Below are positions 1 to 7,518 of a DNA stretch of 64,000 nucleotides, piece by piece (positions within the stretch are counted from its first letter, which is position 1; each line of letters starts with the position of its first letter). Both the position numbers and the translations under genes were made by a program. The notes beneath the pieces were generated by a model. It was not told where the DNA came from, did not search any database, and worked only from the letters and a program-made list of their open reading frames with translations. This stretch comes from an uncultured Pseudomonadota bacterium (lineage in GTDB: Bacteria; Bdellovibrionota_B; Oligoflexia; Oligoflexales; CAIYRB01). The stretch spans positions 1 to 64,000 of the forward strand of contig CAIYRB010000029.1 of the NCBI GenBank assembly GCA_903928445.1, in the 5' to 3' direction.

Positions 1-120
1 GGCGATCACGACCCGGCTCGATTAGGCCGATCCGGGGGTGGCTCCATTATGGCGATCACACAGTGGCTCGATTGGACCGATCCGAAGGTGGCTCCATTAT
101 GGCGATCACGCCGTGGCTCC
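1..120. repeat. 50-bp direct tandem repeats across the rep start
   Basis: Two full 50-bp units (1-50 and 51-100) and the first part of a third (from 101) can be lined up. Each begins GGCGATCAC and ends GTGGCTCCATTAT. Copies differ at a few positions. The ATG of the Rep gene lies at the junction of units 1 and 2, so unit 2 encodes the Rep N-terminus. Such repeats at a replication gene could be iterons or Rep-binding sites. The window begins inside the array, so the copy number is unknown. Confidence 0.85.
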
Positions 121-1575
121 ATATCCGCGATCATTCACACGCCGGGAAGGAAGCTAATAGCCGAGGGGTTCCTGCGGTGGCGGGAAGGCGATACGGGACC
201 CAGGGGATGGCTAGAAGAAAGGGCCGAGAAACTGGGAGAATGTGGGCGTCCAGGCGGGCCAGTGTTTGCAACGTCGCGGACGATGGCGAACGGCGAGACA
301 GCGCACGGACTCGCAGGGCTTCTGCGATGCAACCTTGCAAGCTGTTGTTCGGTGTGCGCCGAGATACGAGGGGTAGAAAGGTGGCAGCAGGGTTACGGAG
401 CGTTTAAAACGTTTCTGGACGAGGGCGAGGGCAATGCGCTGGCACACGTGATCCTCACGGTGCCTAGAGCGATGACTCTAGGGCATGACAACAAGGCGCA
501 AGAGAAGTGGGCGGAAAGCGTCCAGCTTGCACGCGCCACATGGGACGAATGGACTAAGCACGGGATGCGCGAAGTGCGTAAGAGGTGGGACATTGCAGGG
601 ACGCTGAGAGTTACTGAGCATCAGTTTTCAAACGGTTCACGCTGGCAGTGGGTGCCGAAGCTCAGGCGGTCCGAGCGTCACGGTACCGGTGTGCATCAGC
701 ACTGGCATAACGCGTGGGCTGTGCGCGGTGACATGGTTGACGCCGGAGAATGGCAAGTGGCCCAAGTGATCTTCGCAGCGTGGCGTTCCTGTCTTGTGAA
801 CGTCGTCGCCAAGACAAGGGCCACCGACCCGGACGCTTACGACTGGGTGAACCTGCAGGAGCCCTTGCGTGCGCTGGAGAGGGCTGAGGACGGGACGATA
901 AAAGGAGCCGTAAGCGTTCGCTTTGTGCCGGCTGGACAGGAGGCGACGACACAGCTTCTGCGCTACCTACTCAAAGAGCTCGCCTTTGGGGCGGGACACA
1001 AAACAAGTAGGGACGAAGCGAAGTCGAGGAGCTTCTCGTGGGGGCAAATGCTCACCTTGGCTGGAACCCCGCTGGCAGGATGGGCAAGGCAGGCATACCG
1101 GTGGCATGCCCGTAACTCGCACGGCGAAAGAACCTGGGCGTGGAGCTTTGTCCAGGGTTACGGCGAGGGTAAGCGCAGCTTTGCCGCCAGGGTGGCAGAG
1201 GCGGAAGCCGCCGAGGCCGTGGATGACGATGGCACTAGCCTTGACGACCTGGAACTGGGAGCGTCGGCGTCGGCTAGCGACTTCGGTCGGGCGAGAAGAA
1301 ACAAAGAGCACGTAAAAGATAGGCGCCTTTTCAAAGCAGGTGTGATCGAAGCTGAGGGTGTGCAAGGCTTTCAGGCCGACGAGCGGAGCCAAGACGCGAA
1401 GCGAGCAGTGCTACAAGCGGCGGCTGACAAAAGAGCTGCCGGTAGAGCCAGGCACTTGGCGTTTAGAGGCAGTACTGCGACGTGGGTGGTCAGGCAGATG
1501 GAGCGGCAAGGGTTTATGCTTGGTCCGGATGGTAAATACGTTCGGGAGAAGGACGAGGAGCTGGGAGAGCTGTGA
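49..1575 (+). CDS. Rolling-circle-type plasmid replication initiator (Rep_1-like)
   Basis: The 508-residue protein shows the ordered motifs of HUH rolling-circle Rep proteins. A Cys pair region (ASCCSVC, near residue 100) is followed by AHVILTVP (near 132), the metal-binding HQHWH motif at 216-220, and YLLK with a probable nicking Tyr at about 306 and Lys at about 309. This order matches the Rep_1 family of plasmids replicating by nicking one strand at a double-strand origin. It is longer than most Rep_1 proteins, with an acidic then basic C-terminal extension. The ATG at 49 lies in the 50-bp repeats. It marks a plasmid-like replication module in the integrated element. Family assignment is by motif recognition only. 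Confidence 0.75.
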   Translation: MAITQWLDWTDPKVAPLWRSRRGSISAIIHTPGRKLIAEGFLRWREGDTGPRGWLEERAEKLGECGRPGGPVFATSRTMANGETAHGLAGLLRCNLASCCSVCAEIRGVERWQQGYGAFKTFLDEGEGNALAHVILTVPRAMTLGHDNKAQEKWAESVQLARATWDEWTKHGMREVRKRWDIAGTLRVTEHQFSNGSRWQWVPKLRRSERHGTGVHQHWHNAWAVRGDMVDAGEWQVAQVIFAAWRSCLVNVVAKTRATDPDAYDWVNLQEPLRALERAEDGTIKGAVSVRFVPAGQEATTQLLRYLLKELAFGAGHKTSRDEAKSRSFSWGQMLTLAGTPLAGWARQAYRWHARNSHGERTWAWSFVQGYGEGKRSFAARVAEAEAAEAVDDDGTSLDDLELGASASASDFGRARRNKEHVKDRRLFKAGVIEAEGVQGFQADERSQDAKRAVLQAAADKRAAGRARHLAFRGSTATWVVRQMERQGFMLGPDGKYVREKDEELGEL

Positions 1576-1599
1576 GGTCGGTCGGGAACGGTACCGACC
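1576..1599 (+). terminator. Hairpin directly after rep
   Basis: A 7-bp perfect stem, GGTCGGT (1576-1582) with ACCGACC (1593-1599), starts one base after the rep stop codon. There is no T-run, so it may be a weak terminator or an origin-type hairpin. Related short motifs (GGTACCG, ACTGTTAC and its complement) recur to about 1705. Confidence 0.4.
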
Positions 1600-1716
1600 C
1601 CACGCTCCACTGTTACCGATGAATGCGATTCAGATTTTCCAATTCCCCGATGCCAGACCAGGCAAGCTCAAGAGAGCTACCGCCTCGACAGTGGGTACCG
1701 TAACAGTAGCAGCAGA

Positions 1717-2223
1717 CTAGGCGGGGCGACCAGTCCCCAGCTGGCACGGATGACTCAACCGCAGTTTGAGCCACGCATCCTCATCCACATTCCAGCGGTC
1801 GAAGCTTTCATATTCAGGCCACGTGACCCAAAGGCTCTTGCCGCCCGTGTAGGGGCTAGTTACACGCATCAGGCTAGAGCAGTCACTGTGGCTCTCCATC
1901 TCCCGGATATAGTTAGCCCATTCAAGCAGGTCCTGGTCCAGAATCTTATTCATTCGGGCCACGGCTTCAGACACTGTCGACGGTAGGCTAAAGATAGGTT
2001 CGAGGTCCCCGCACCAATAGCCATCAGCGTTTTGCACATTGAGATACCACTCCACCTGGGACGCAGGGACGGGCTCGAACTTTTGGCGATAGTCGTCCTC
2101 GTCGCCGTCATGGCCGTACATGGGTTCTGGCACCAGTTGCAGGTGAAAGACCTTGCCAGTAAGGTGGTCAGACCACTGGAAATCGATGGTGTTTGCTGCG
2201 GAAAGCTTTTGATTCGTATCCAT
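1717..2223 (-). CDS. Hypothetical protein, 168 aa, element-encoded
   Basis: I do not recognise this protein. The ATG at 2223 is preceded by AGGAG at good spacing, so it is probably real. The product is acidic, soluble, rich in Trp, Tyr and Asp, and has no signal peptide or membrane segment. It is convergent with rep and is the last gene of the leftward genes in this part of the element. Its job may be plasmid or element maintenance, but nothing in the sequence shows it. Confidence 0.6.
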   Translation of the reverse strand: MDTNQKLSAANTIDFQWSDHLTGKVFHLQLVPEPMYGHDGDEDDYRQKFEPVPASQVEWYLNVQNADGYWCGDLEPIFSLPSTVSEAVARMNKILDQDLLEWANYIREMESHSDCSSLMRVTSPYTGGKSLWVTWPEYESFDRWNVDEDAWLKLRLSHPCQLGTGRPA

Positions 2224-2334
2224 TATTAACTCCTAGCAGTTTGATGCTCCGAGAACCTCCCACCATGGGAGCAACCCGGCTTAATTACTCTTCGGAATCT
2301 GTCGCGGCTTCGATATTAAAAAACGTAATTTTTT

Positions 2335-2463
2335 TTATCGAAGTCTGGTGGCCAGTTCGTCCATCTGGCCTGGCAAACCTGAAGTTCGGTTGTAGGCATA
2401 CTCCTGGGCGTTGCTAAGCAGCGAATCGGCAAGTTCGGCGATTGCAGTATCGTAACGTTTCAT
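2335..2463 (-). CDS. Small hypothetical protein, 42 aa
   Basis: The reading frame starts MKRYDTAIAELADSLL and ends in TRLR. An AAGGAG box lies 8 bases before the ATG at 2463. The peptide is soluble and predicted to be largely helical, without a signal peptide. It lies upstream of and parallel to the 168-residue gene. The small size and good ribosome-binding site suggest a real element gene of unknown role. Confidence 0.5.
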   Translation of the reverse strand: MKRYDTAIAELADSLLSNAQEYAYNRTSGLPGQMDELATRLR

Positions 2464-2546
2464 ACAGGAACTCCTTAAATTGACCCTCAACAGGTTGGGT
2501 TTTTACCTCCGCCTTTGCACCACAATGGTTCCTTCAGCGAAGATTC

Positions 2547-2567
2547 CTCCTTTACGGTTTAAAGGAG
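2547..2567. other. Inverted repeat in the 2464-2911 intergenic region
   Basis: CTCCTTTA (2547-2554) and TAAAGGAG (2560-2567) form an 8-bp stem with a 5-base loop. The arms look like paired Shine-Dalgarno and anti-Shine-Dalgarno sequences. A TTAATTAAAAAAG stretch follows. No convincing gene lies here, so the hairpin may be regulatory or part of an origin. Confidence 0.3.
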
Positions 2568-2809
2568 CGGTTCTTAATTAAAAAAGTGTTGTTTACGATT
2601 GGGGCGGTCTAGGCCATAGGAAGGCCGTTGACAGCTGCTGAGGAGAAGGTTGCTAACTAATCTAAAGAACAGCCTTACTCGGCGGCCTGAGCCCGGGAAA
2701 GACGTGCAGCCGGCGACGAGGGCGAAACGCACGGACGAAGTCAGCCCAAAGGTTGGGGGTGCTTGGGCCAGCGAGGGTCGGTCTACCCGGCGGTGCAGGC
2801 GGAAAACAG

Positions 2810-2877
2810 TGCGGTCATTTAGCAGCTGATAGGCTGCGGCGTAAGCCGTCCGAAGCTTGTGTTGCAAAATGACCGCA
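2810..2877. other. Structured element with 11-bp closing stem (possible single-strand origin or ncRNA)
   Basis: TGCGGTCATTT (2810-2820) is exactly complementary to AAATGACCGCA (2867-2877). Inside lie a 5-bp hairpin GCAGC/GCTGC (2822-2837) and a GGC/GCC hairpin closed by a GTAA tetraloop (2838-2847). The whole can fold as a branched structure. It lies in the gene-free stretch before the J-domain gene. Rolling-circle replicons use such folded single strands as single-strand origins. A small RNA or a termination structure is equally possible. Confidence 0.45.
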
Positions 2878-2911
2878 AAGAATCAATAGAGACTTAGTAA
2901 CCGGCAAGTGC

Positions 2912-3649
2912 CTATGGGCGCTTGAGAAGAAAATCAGCAGCCGCATTTATCCTAGGCATCATCGTGCCCGAGCCGGCGCCAGCGTCCTCATGGTACAGCC
3001 TGGCCAAAGCCTTGCGGCGAGCTTTTATTGCAGTAGCATCAGCCGTCCTGAGTCCGAGGAGTTCCAGTGCTCCGGCAATGGTGAGCGGGCCGGAGGTAGG
3101 TGGGCAGGGTTTTGCGGACCGGAGGCGTGCGATTATTTCCTTCTGCCGGCTTAGTAGAGCGTTTTGAGCTGACGCAAGCTCTTCTAGGAGGGCTGCCCTA
3201 GCAATGGCCTCAGCAGCCCCGGTCGTGGCGGCGGTGGCCGTCGCTCTTAAAGCTTCAAGAGCTACCTTAGCCGCTTGGCGGCGGCGAAAGTAGCGGCCAA
3301 TCAGCGTGGGGACACAGGCGAGAGCCAGCGAAGTCCCAGCTCCAGGTAGCGGTAAAGACGCTGTCGGGCGTGGCGCTGCCGGAGGCGCCGGAAGGAGGAG
3401 CCGCCCGGGGCGGATGGTGTCCAGGCAGCCAAGGTGGTTTAGCCGTTGAATATCGGCCAATAGCTTAGAGGTCGCTGGGATCCCGGCACGCTTAAGGCTT
3501 TTAAGAAGCGACCCGCCGCGTGGGATTTGCAGGCCTGGAGAGTGGCTCGGAGCGGGCATCGGACGCAGAGGAAAAGAGTGGCTAGCAGCCCAGGCTAAGC
3601 CGTGAAATAGCGCGTGCAAGATTATGAACCGGCGTATGGCCCCCAGCAT
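2912..3649 (-). CDS. Membrane-anchored protein with C-terminal J-domain-like module
   Basis: This 245-residue protein has a hydrophobic N-terminus (about residues 5-22), a Pro-rich linker, and a second hydrophobic stretch near 105-120. An Ala-rich helical region with LEELASAQNALLSRQ follows. The last 50 residues (ALELLGL...ARRKALARLYHED...INAAADFLL) have the layout of a DnaJ J-domain, with HED where HPD is normal. J-domains stimulate Hsp70 ATPase, and the Pro is usually essential, so activity is uncertain. It is the last gene of an overlapping operon of small secreted or membrane peptides, 10 bases after the lipoprotein gene. A membrane-tethered chaperone recruiter is an inference. Confidence 0.55.
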   Translation of the reverse strand: MLGAIRRFIILHALFHGLAWAASHSFPLRPMPAPSHSPGLQIPRGGSLLKSLKRAGIPATSKLLADIQRLNHLGCLDTIRPGRLLLPAPPAAPRPTASLPLPGAGTSLALACVPTLIGRYFRRRQAAKVALEALRATATAATTGAAEAIARAALLEELASAQNALLSRQKEIIARLRSAKPCPPTSGPLTIAGALELLGLRTADATAIKARRKALARLYHEDAGAGSGTMMPRINAAADFLLKRP

Positions 3650-3659
3650 GGCGGTCTCC

Positions 3660-4118
3660 TTATTGGCCGACAGATAAAGTGATTGTTATCTGCGCCGGCG
3701 GTTGTGTGGTGCTCGTGATCATGGATTCCGTCGGGTAGCTGAGGCTGGCACCGCCAGTGGCGTCTGGTAGCGGGAACAAGGGTGCCGTAATGATGACCTG
3801 GGCCGGCGCTTGAAGAGACTGAGCTTGAGAAGCGGTGTAAACCAGGCTCCCGACGTTTACTGTAAGTGTTGCTCCGGTGGGCAGGGCGGTCCCGAGAAGG
3901 ACGGACATCGGCCCTGAGACCGTTGCAGCAAAATAATTGCAAGACGTTGAGTCGTCGTAATTGAACGCGAGTGTTGTCGGCTGTGTGGCGCTGAGCGGCA
4001 GGGCCATTACACACGTTTGTGAGCTGTCGCTGATGCCCGACATAATTTCGTTACGGCCGCAAGCAACGATGGACCATGAACTGAGAAGAGCTACCGTTAG
4101 GATGAGCTTAGTGTGCAT
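3660..4118 (-). CDS. Small lipoprotein, beta-rich, unknown function
   Basis: I place the start at the ATG at 4118, which has CAGGAG 8 bases upstream; a longer frame from 4142 has no such site. The product of about 152 residues begins MHTKLILTVALLSSWSIVAC, a signal peptide ending in a lipobox-like IVAC. The mature part is Thr/Ser/Val-rich with beta character and ends ITLSVGQ. It overlaps the stop of the preceding 41-residue gene by 11 bases, so it belongs to the same operon. It may be surface exposed. No family recognised. Confidence 0.6.
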   Translation of the reverse strand: MHTKLILTVALLSSWSIVACGRNEIMSGISDSSQTCVMALPLSATQPTTLAFNYDDSTSCNYFAATVSGPMSVLLGTALPTGATLTVNVGSLVYTASQAQSLQAPAQVIITAPLFPLPDATGGASLSYPTESMITSTTQPPAQITITLSVGQ

Positions 4119-4233
4119 GTGTGGAACTCCTGTTTTTGGCATGTGCTAGAGCGTGTGTGATGTTTATCTGGGTGAAATAAAGCGGACCACTGAAGCCGAG
4201 TAGAAGGGCGAATATAGTGATAAGGCCTTTCAT
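4108..4233 (-). CDS. Small membrane peptide, 41 aa
   Basis: The frame starts MKGLITIFALLLGFSGPLYF, a single hydrophobic helix, followed by a short polar His-rich tail. GCAGGAGG precedes the ATG at 4233. The ATG overlaps the TGA of the 20-residue peptide upstream (ATGA), and its own end overlaps the lipoprotein start, indicating translational coupling. Size and topology resemble small coat or holin-like proteins of mobile elements, but nothing proves that. Confidence 0.5.
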   Translation of the reverse strand: MKGLITIFALLLGFSGPLYFTQINITHALAHAKNRSSTHAH

Positions 4234-4292
4234 AATGGCCCTCCTGCAGCAGTAAGAAGGCCGACGAGGCCAAGGATGAGTATTTTTGCCAT
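4230..4292 (-). CDS. Tiny hydrophobic peptide, 20 aa
   Basis: ATG at 4292 opens the frame MAKILILGLVGLLTAAGGPL and ends in TGA within the next start (ATGA). A GAGG box lies 7 bases upstream. The peptide is almost entirely one hydrophobic helix. It could be a real mini-membrane protein or a leader that couples translation of the genes around it. Support rests on spacing and overlap only. Confidence 0.35.
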   Translation of the reverse strand: MAKILILGLVGLLTAAGGPL

Positions 4293-4301
4293 GTTGCGGC
4301 C

Positions 4302-4442
4302 TCATTTCGTTAAAGGTTTTGGAGGAGTGGCATCGGCAGTGGAAACTGCGGTCGAGGCGCTGGCCGGCTTCGCTAGCTTTTGGCAGTTATCTGGGTGGCT
4401 GGTGCAGGAGATAGCTAGTAAGAGTGTTAGAAATGCAGACAT
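4302..4442 (-). CDS. Small exported peptide, 46 aa, possible lipoprotein
   Basis: The frame starts MSAFLTLLLAISCTSHPDNC: a short hydrophobic signal followed by Cys in a weak lipobox (AISC). The tail is Ala/Ser/Thr/Pro-rich, typical of a tether. Its ATG at 4442 overlaps the TAA of the 70-residue gene upstream (TAATG), and GGAG lies 9 bases before it. Its stop is close to the next start, so the run is polycistronic. Confidence 0.5.
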   Translation of the reverse strand: MSAFLTLLLAISCTSHPDNCQKLAKPASASTAVSTADATPPKPLTK

Positions 4443-4654
4443 TAAAAGAATCTCCAGGCTACGGGTTGAGGTGGAAAGCGAAATCCGGCGCGGAAAACGA
4501 TTTTGCTAAGAGATGTCGCTCCGGGCTGTGAGCAGACGCGAGCAGCGCAACGAACGGAATCAGCTGGTGTCATATTGCGATGCCTTTGCAGAAGCTGAGC
4601 AACTACTCTGGCGACAGCGCGCCGTTCTGGGTCAGATAGTGAGCGATAAAGCAT
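4442..4654 (-). CDS. Small basic protein, 70 aa
   Basis: The ATG at 4654 has AGAGGT about 5 bases upstream. The protein is Arg-rich (MLYRSLSDPERRAVARVVAQLLQRHR), predicted helical at its N-terminus, with three Cys and no signal peptide. It could bind nucleic acid. It is coupled to the 46-residue exported peptide by a TAATG overlap. No family recognised. Confidence 0.45.
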   Translation of the reverse strand: MLYRSLSDPERRAVARVVAQLLQRHRNMTPADSVRCAARVCSQPGATSLSKIVFRAGFRFPPQPVAWRFF

Positions 4655-4705
4655 TTTTTACCTCTTTGGGTTAAGGCCCCGGGCGGGGCCGGCTAGACGT
4701 GGCGG

Positions 4706-4987
4706 CTAAGCGGTTTTCTTTTCGAATTTGTTCCGAAGAAAGAGGACAAACTGAGGCTGAGGGTATTCGGGCGTGGTGCGACTAATCGACACTGAGACTT
4801 GGACGCTGAGGTTGGCGACGCCTTCTGGCAGTTCGCCGCGACGGCAAGTGATGAAGACTTTGTCCGTGGTCGGCACGTTCTGGGAACCTGAGGTTGACTC
4901 GACAAGGCATAGACAGCGGTCCCAGCCGCTGTTGCGATTGCCGACATAGACCCGAAGGACACTGGTTAGATTAACGGTTGCAAGCAT
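4706..4987 (-). CDS. Small beta-rich protein, 93 aa, first gene of the small-protein operon
   Basis: The ATG at 4987 has AGGAG 8 bases upstream. The sequence alternates short beta-type stretches (VNLTSVLRVYVG, KVFITCRRGELPEG, LSVQVSVSIS, QFVLFLRN) and ends with a basic FEKKTA tail. Length and composition would suit a single-stranded-DNA-binding OB-fold protein, which sits in this position in small ssDNA replicons. That is inference from layout, not recognised homology. Confidence 0.5.
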   Translation of the reverse strand: MLATVNLTSVLRVYVGNRNSGWDRCLCLVESTSGSQNVPTTDKVFITCRRGELPEGVANLSVQVSVSISRTTPEYPQPQFVLFLRNKFEKKTA

Positions 4988-5020
4988 TTAAGTGACTCCT
5001 AGTTAAAGTTTTGAGGCGAA

Positions 5021-5053
5021 CCTTTTCGCTCTCGTAAAGATTCGAGCGAAAGG
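5021..5053. promoter_or_regulatory. Inverted repeat upstream of the small-protein operon
   Basis: CCTTTTCGCTC (5021-5031) pairs with GAGCGAAAGG (5044-5053), leaving one bulged T. It lies 34-66 bases before the ATG at 4987. It is a candidate operator or 5'-UTR hairpin. The XRE-Dam protein encoded nearby would be one possible binder. Confidence 0.35.
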
Positions 5054-5517
5054 GATGCCGAAAGTGCCAGGCGTGACGCCGCTAAAAGACAGGTTTGATG
5101 CGGAGAAAGTGGCGCCGGCAGCCAAAGCTACGCGCGACGCACCTGGGAGGCGACTCGTCAGGCAAGAGGACAATAGGAGGCACGATGATTGCAGCGCCTA
5201 GAAGCCAACGTGTTAGCAGGGGCATGGCCGGCAAAGATTTAGCGGCGGCGCAGATTACGGCAATCAGCAAGAGGGAGGAGGGACGATCATGAGCCACACC
5301 AGGCAGACCAATCGAGGTGTAGACCATTCTATTGCAGTCAGTAGCAAGTCAAGGTCTCGTCAGCCCATCGCTCACTCGCTGTGTTTCTTACGCTAGATGT
5401 TCGTTCGCAAGTCCGCTCCCATCGCAACCAGTCATCCAGTCACGCCAAATGGTAGCCTTGCACCAACACCCATTTGAGCTTATCCTTTGCTTAAACAATC
5501 TTTAGATTTTAGGACGC
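5054..5517. other. Divergent intergenic region between the small-protein operon and the XRE-Dam gene
   Basis: Frames of 60-80 codons exist on both strands (5082-5327 minus; 5095-5292 plus). They overlap each other, and I see only weak start signals, so I call neither as a gene. The stretch should hold promoters for the two flanking units. I see no clear promoter hexamers or tRNA. Confidence 0.4.
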
Positions 5518-6525
5518 TTGGGTGCCTCTTTGACAAAAGAACCTTTATATTTTTCTCTTGGAAGCCTGGTCCAACGTCACCGGCGCGAGCGGCAGATGAC
5601 TCAAGCAGCTTTGGCTGAGGCGGCAGGTCTGTCCGCGCCTACGATAGGGCTCATTGAACGCAACCGTGGGCAAATTGCGTCATTGTCACTGCTCCTAGAT
5701 GCGCTAGGCCTGGTCATAACTGGTCGTAATCTGTCTCCAAGTGGGCCTATCGGAGTGCAAATTGCTCATCTACGCCGCAGCCGAGGTCTATCGCAACGGG
5801 CGCTTGCGGAGTTGGTCAAGGTAACGCAACCAACCGTAATTTCTCTGGAACGGAATCCCTGCCGAGGACGGATTGAAACGTTAGACAGGGTCCTGCGCAA
5901 ACTTGGCGCCGGAGCTTTCCTTCATAAACAGGGCCAACCGACTGCGTTTTACGCCGGCGTCGGCAACTCAAGTGCGAATAACTCGTGGACCACGCCGCCC
6001 GAACTGTTGAATGCGTTATACGATATCTGGGAATTTGATCTCGACCCGTCATCGCCTGGCAAGACACGTCGTCACGTCAAGGCGCGCATGCATTACACTG
6101 CCCTTGATGATGGGTTGTCCTTGCCATGGGGTGATGAAAGTATTGCATGTAAATCTGGTGCATCAAATAGTGCAGGTAATTCAGTAATTTTCTGTAACCC
6201 GCCTTATGGCCGTGGATTGGCAAAATGGGTTGAAAAATGCCGTGCAGAAGTTGACGCTGGTCGTGCAAAAACTGTAGTAGCGTTAGTTCCGGCGCGGACC
6301 GACACTCTGTATTGGCATGAACATATCGCTGGTCGAGCAGCAATTTATTTTTTGCTTGGACGTCTTAAATTCGGAGGGCAAACCGACGACAAGAAAACAA
6401 ACGCGGCACCATTTCCGTCAGCACTAGTTATTTGGGGAGCTGAGCCGGAGGCCCTAGAAAAAATGTGTACCCTGGTTCCGGGGACGATGGTCCTCCCTAA
6501 GGTCAGTGAAAGACCGGCGGTATAA
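5518..6525 (+). CDS. Double XRE helix-turn-helix fused to a Dam-type N6-adenine DNA methyltransferase
   Basis: Residues about 15-68 and 78-135 form two XRE-like helix-turn-helix units (MTQAALAEAAGLSAPTIGLIERN and LSQRALAELVKVTQPTVISLERN; each quoted in part from the frame). From about 150 the protein matches the phage-type Dam family: NSWTTPPELLNALYDIWEFDLDP, then the catalytic NPPYG motif (near 235), and FLLGRLKFGG. It should bind a specific site and methylate adenine, acting as regulator and modifier of element DNA. The TTG at 5518 follows AGGA closely; a later TTG at 5530 is also possible. No restriction nuclease lies beside it. Confidence 0.75.
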   Translation: MGASLTKEPLYFSLGSLVQRHRRERQMTQAALAEAAGLSAPTIGLIERNRGQIASLSLLLDALGLVITGRNLSPSGPIGVQIAHLRRSRGLSQRALAELVKVTQPTVISLERNPCRGRIETLDRVLRKLGAGAFLHKQGQPTAFYAGVGNSSANNSWTTPPELLNALYDIWEFDLDPSSPGKTRRHVKARMHYTALDDGLSLPWGDESIACKSGASNSAGNSVIFCNPPYGRGLAKWVEKCRAEVDAGRAKTVVALVPARTDTLYWHEHIAGRAAIYFLLGRLKFGGQTDDKKTNAAPFPSALVIWGAEPEALEKMCTLVPGTMVLPKVSERPAV

Positions 6526-6596
6526 TAAACCAAGGCAACTTCAATGTTGCCATCGGAGTCATTTCTGTTTCGCATTTCGTAAGCCGGCCTATTAGG

Positions 6597-7517
6597 CTAA
6601 AAAAGCCAGTCCTTGGTGTTAACTCGTTCGTTCTGCCACTGCGTCACAGGATATTGAGTAACCACGGCTAATAGGCCTTCATGTTCGGTGGGCAGAAGCA
6701 AGATTCTGTCATCCAGCACTACGTGGGGCTTCCACTTGCCTTTTAGCGCGGCGGCCGTCGTCTCCAAGGACTGCGTATATAGGTGCACCCCGTAGAAATT
6801 AAGGTCAGGATTCTGAAAGAATGAGGCTTTAGGCGAGTTCGAACAAAATCTTTTAAAAGACGTGGCGAAAATGCGATGACATCCGAGCCAAATATCTGAA
6901 CCTTCACGCCTCACGAGGTCTCTAGGGAAATCGGCTATCAGATTAGTAGTGACCGCATCCAAGTCGTCACTATCGTACAGCAGACCAGCAACCGCAAAGA
7001 TGCCGTTCGCGCCGGTTTGTATTTCCACCTGGTCGGCAACTTTGCCTTGCAGATACTGGACGTAGAAGCTGCCCAGGCCGGATAAAGGTTTCTCTAGTTC
7101 GACGAACGACCATAGGTTTGGTGTATCCTCGCCTTTGTCCTCGGGGCGTTTGGACCAGACTGGCTTTACGGCGGTGCCTTGCGCAACCAGTGCAGTATGA
7201 ACAGCGTCTGCGTTCTTCACTCTAATACCCACGCCTTGCGCACAGGGCTGTTCTGTATATTTTTCCTCGCCTTTCGCCTGAGCTAGAGTGAAGGCGCCCC
7301 GGTCCTCAACGGTCAGAAACTCAATGTAGTCGCCGGCTCCCTTGGGCGAAAAATAAAGGAAGCCAGTCCGCAGGCCGGGTTGGTGGCGCATCGTTTGATC
7401 GTAGGGCGAGACCTTAAATCCAATTTCTTCATATGAAAGTAGCAGGTCACGCATCTCCTTGGAGGCGCCGAAAATAACATGATCAATACGGGCCTGCGCT
7501 TTCGAACTATTCACCAT
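6597..7517 (-). CDS. VOC-superfamily (glyoxalase-like) protein of the YcaO operon
   Basis: The start is the ATG at 7517, with AGGAG 7 bases upstream and one base after the stop of the regulator gene. The 306-residue protein begins with a VOC module (IDHVIFG... DYIEFLTVED), holding the His and Glu positions that bind metal in this fold. A second half ends LYTQS...LLLPTEHEGLLAVV. VOC proteins include lyases, dioxygenases and antibiotic-binding proteins. As the last gene of the lipopeptide/YcaO operon it could modify or bind the product, or give self-protection; this is inference. Confidence 0.6.
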   Translation of the reverse strand: MVNSSKAQARIDHVIFGASKEMRDLLLSYEEIGFKVSPYDQTMRHQPGLRTGFLYFSPKGAGDYIEFLTVEDRGAFTLAQAKGEEKYTEQPCAQGVGIRVKNADAVHTALVAQGTAVKPVWSKRPEDKGEDTPNLWSFVELEKPLSGLGSFYVQYLQGKVADQVEIQTGANGIFAVAGLLYDSDDLDAVTTNLIADFPRDLVRREGSDIWLGCHRIFATSFKRFCSNSPKASFFQNPDLNFYGVHLYTQSLETTAAALKGKWKPHVVLDDRILLLPTEHEGLLAVVTQYPVTQWQNERVNTKDWLF

Positions 7518-7518
7518 A

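Noticed and set aside
2574-2867. 97-codon minus-strand frame
   Set aside because: It starts at TTG inside the inverted-repeat element, has no ribosome-binding site and reads as low-quality, Arg/Leu/Ser-rich shadow sequence.
5082-5327. Frames on both strands (5082-5327 minus, 5095-5292 plus)
   Set aside because: They overlap each other and lack convincing start signals; at most one could be real and nothing supports a choice.
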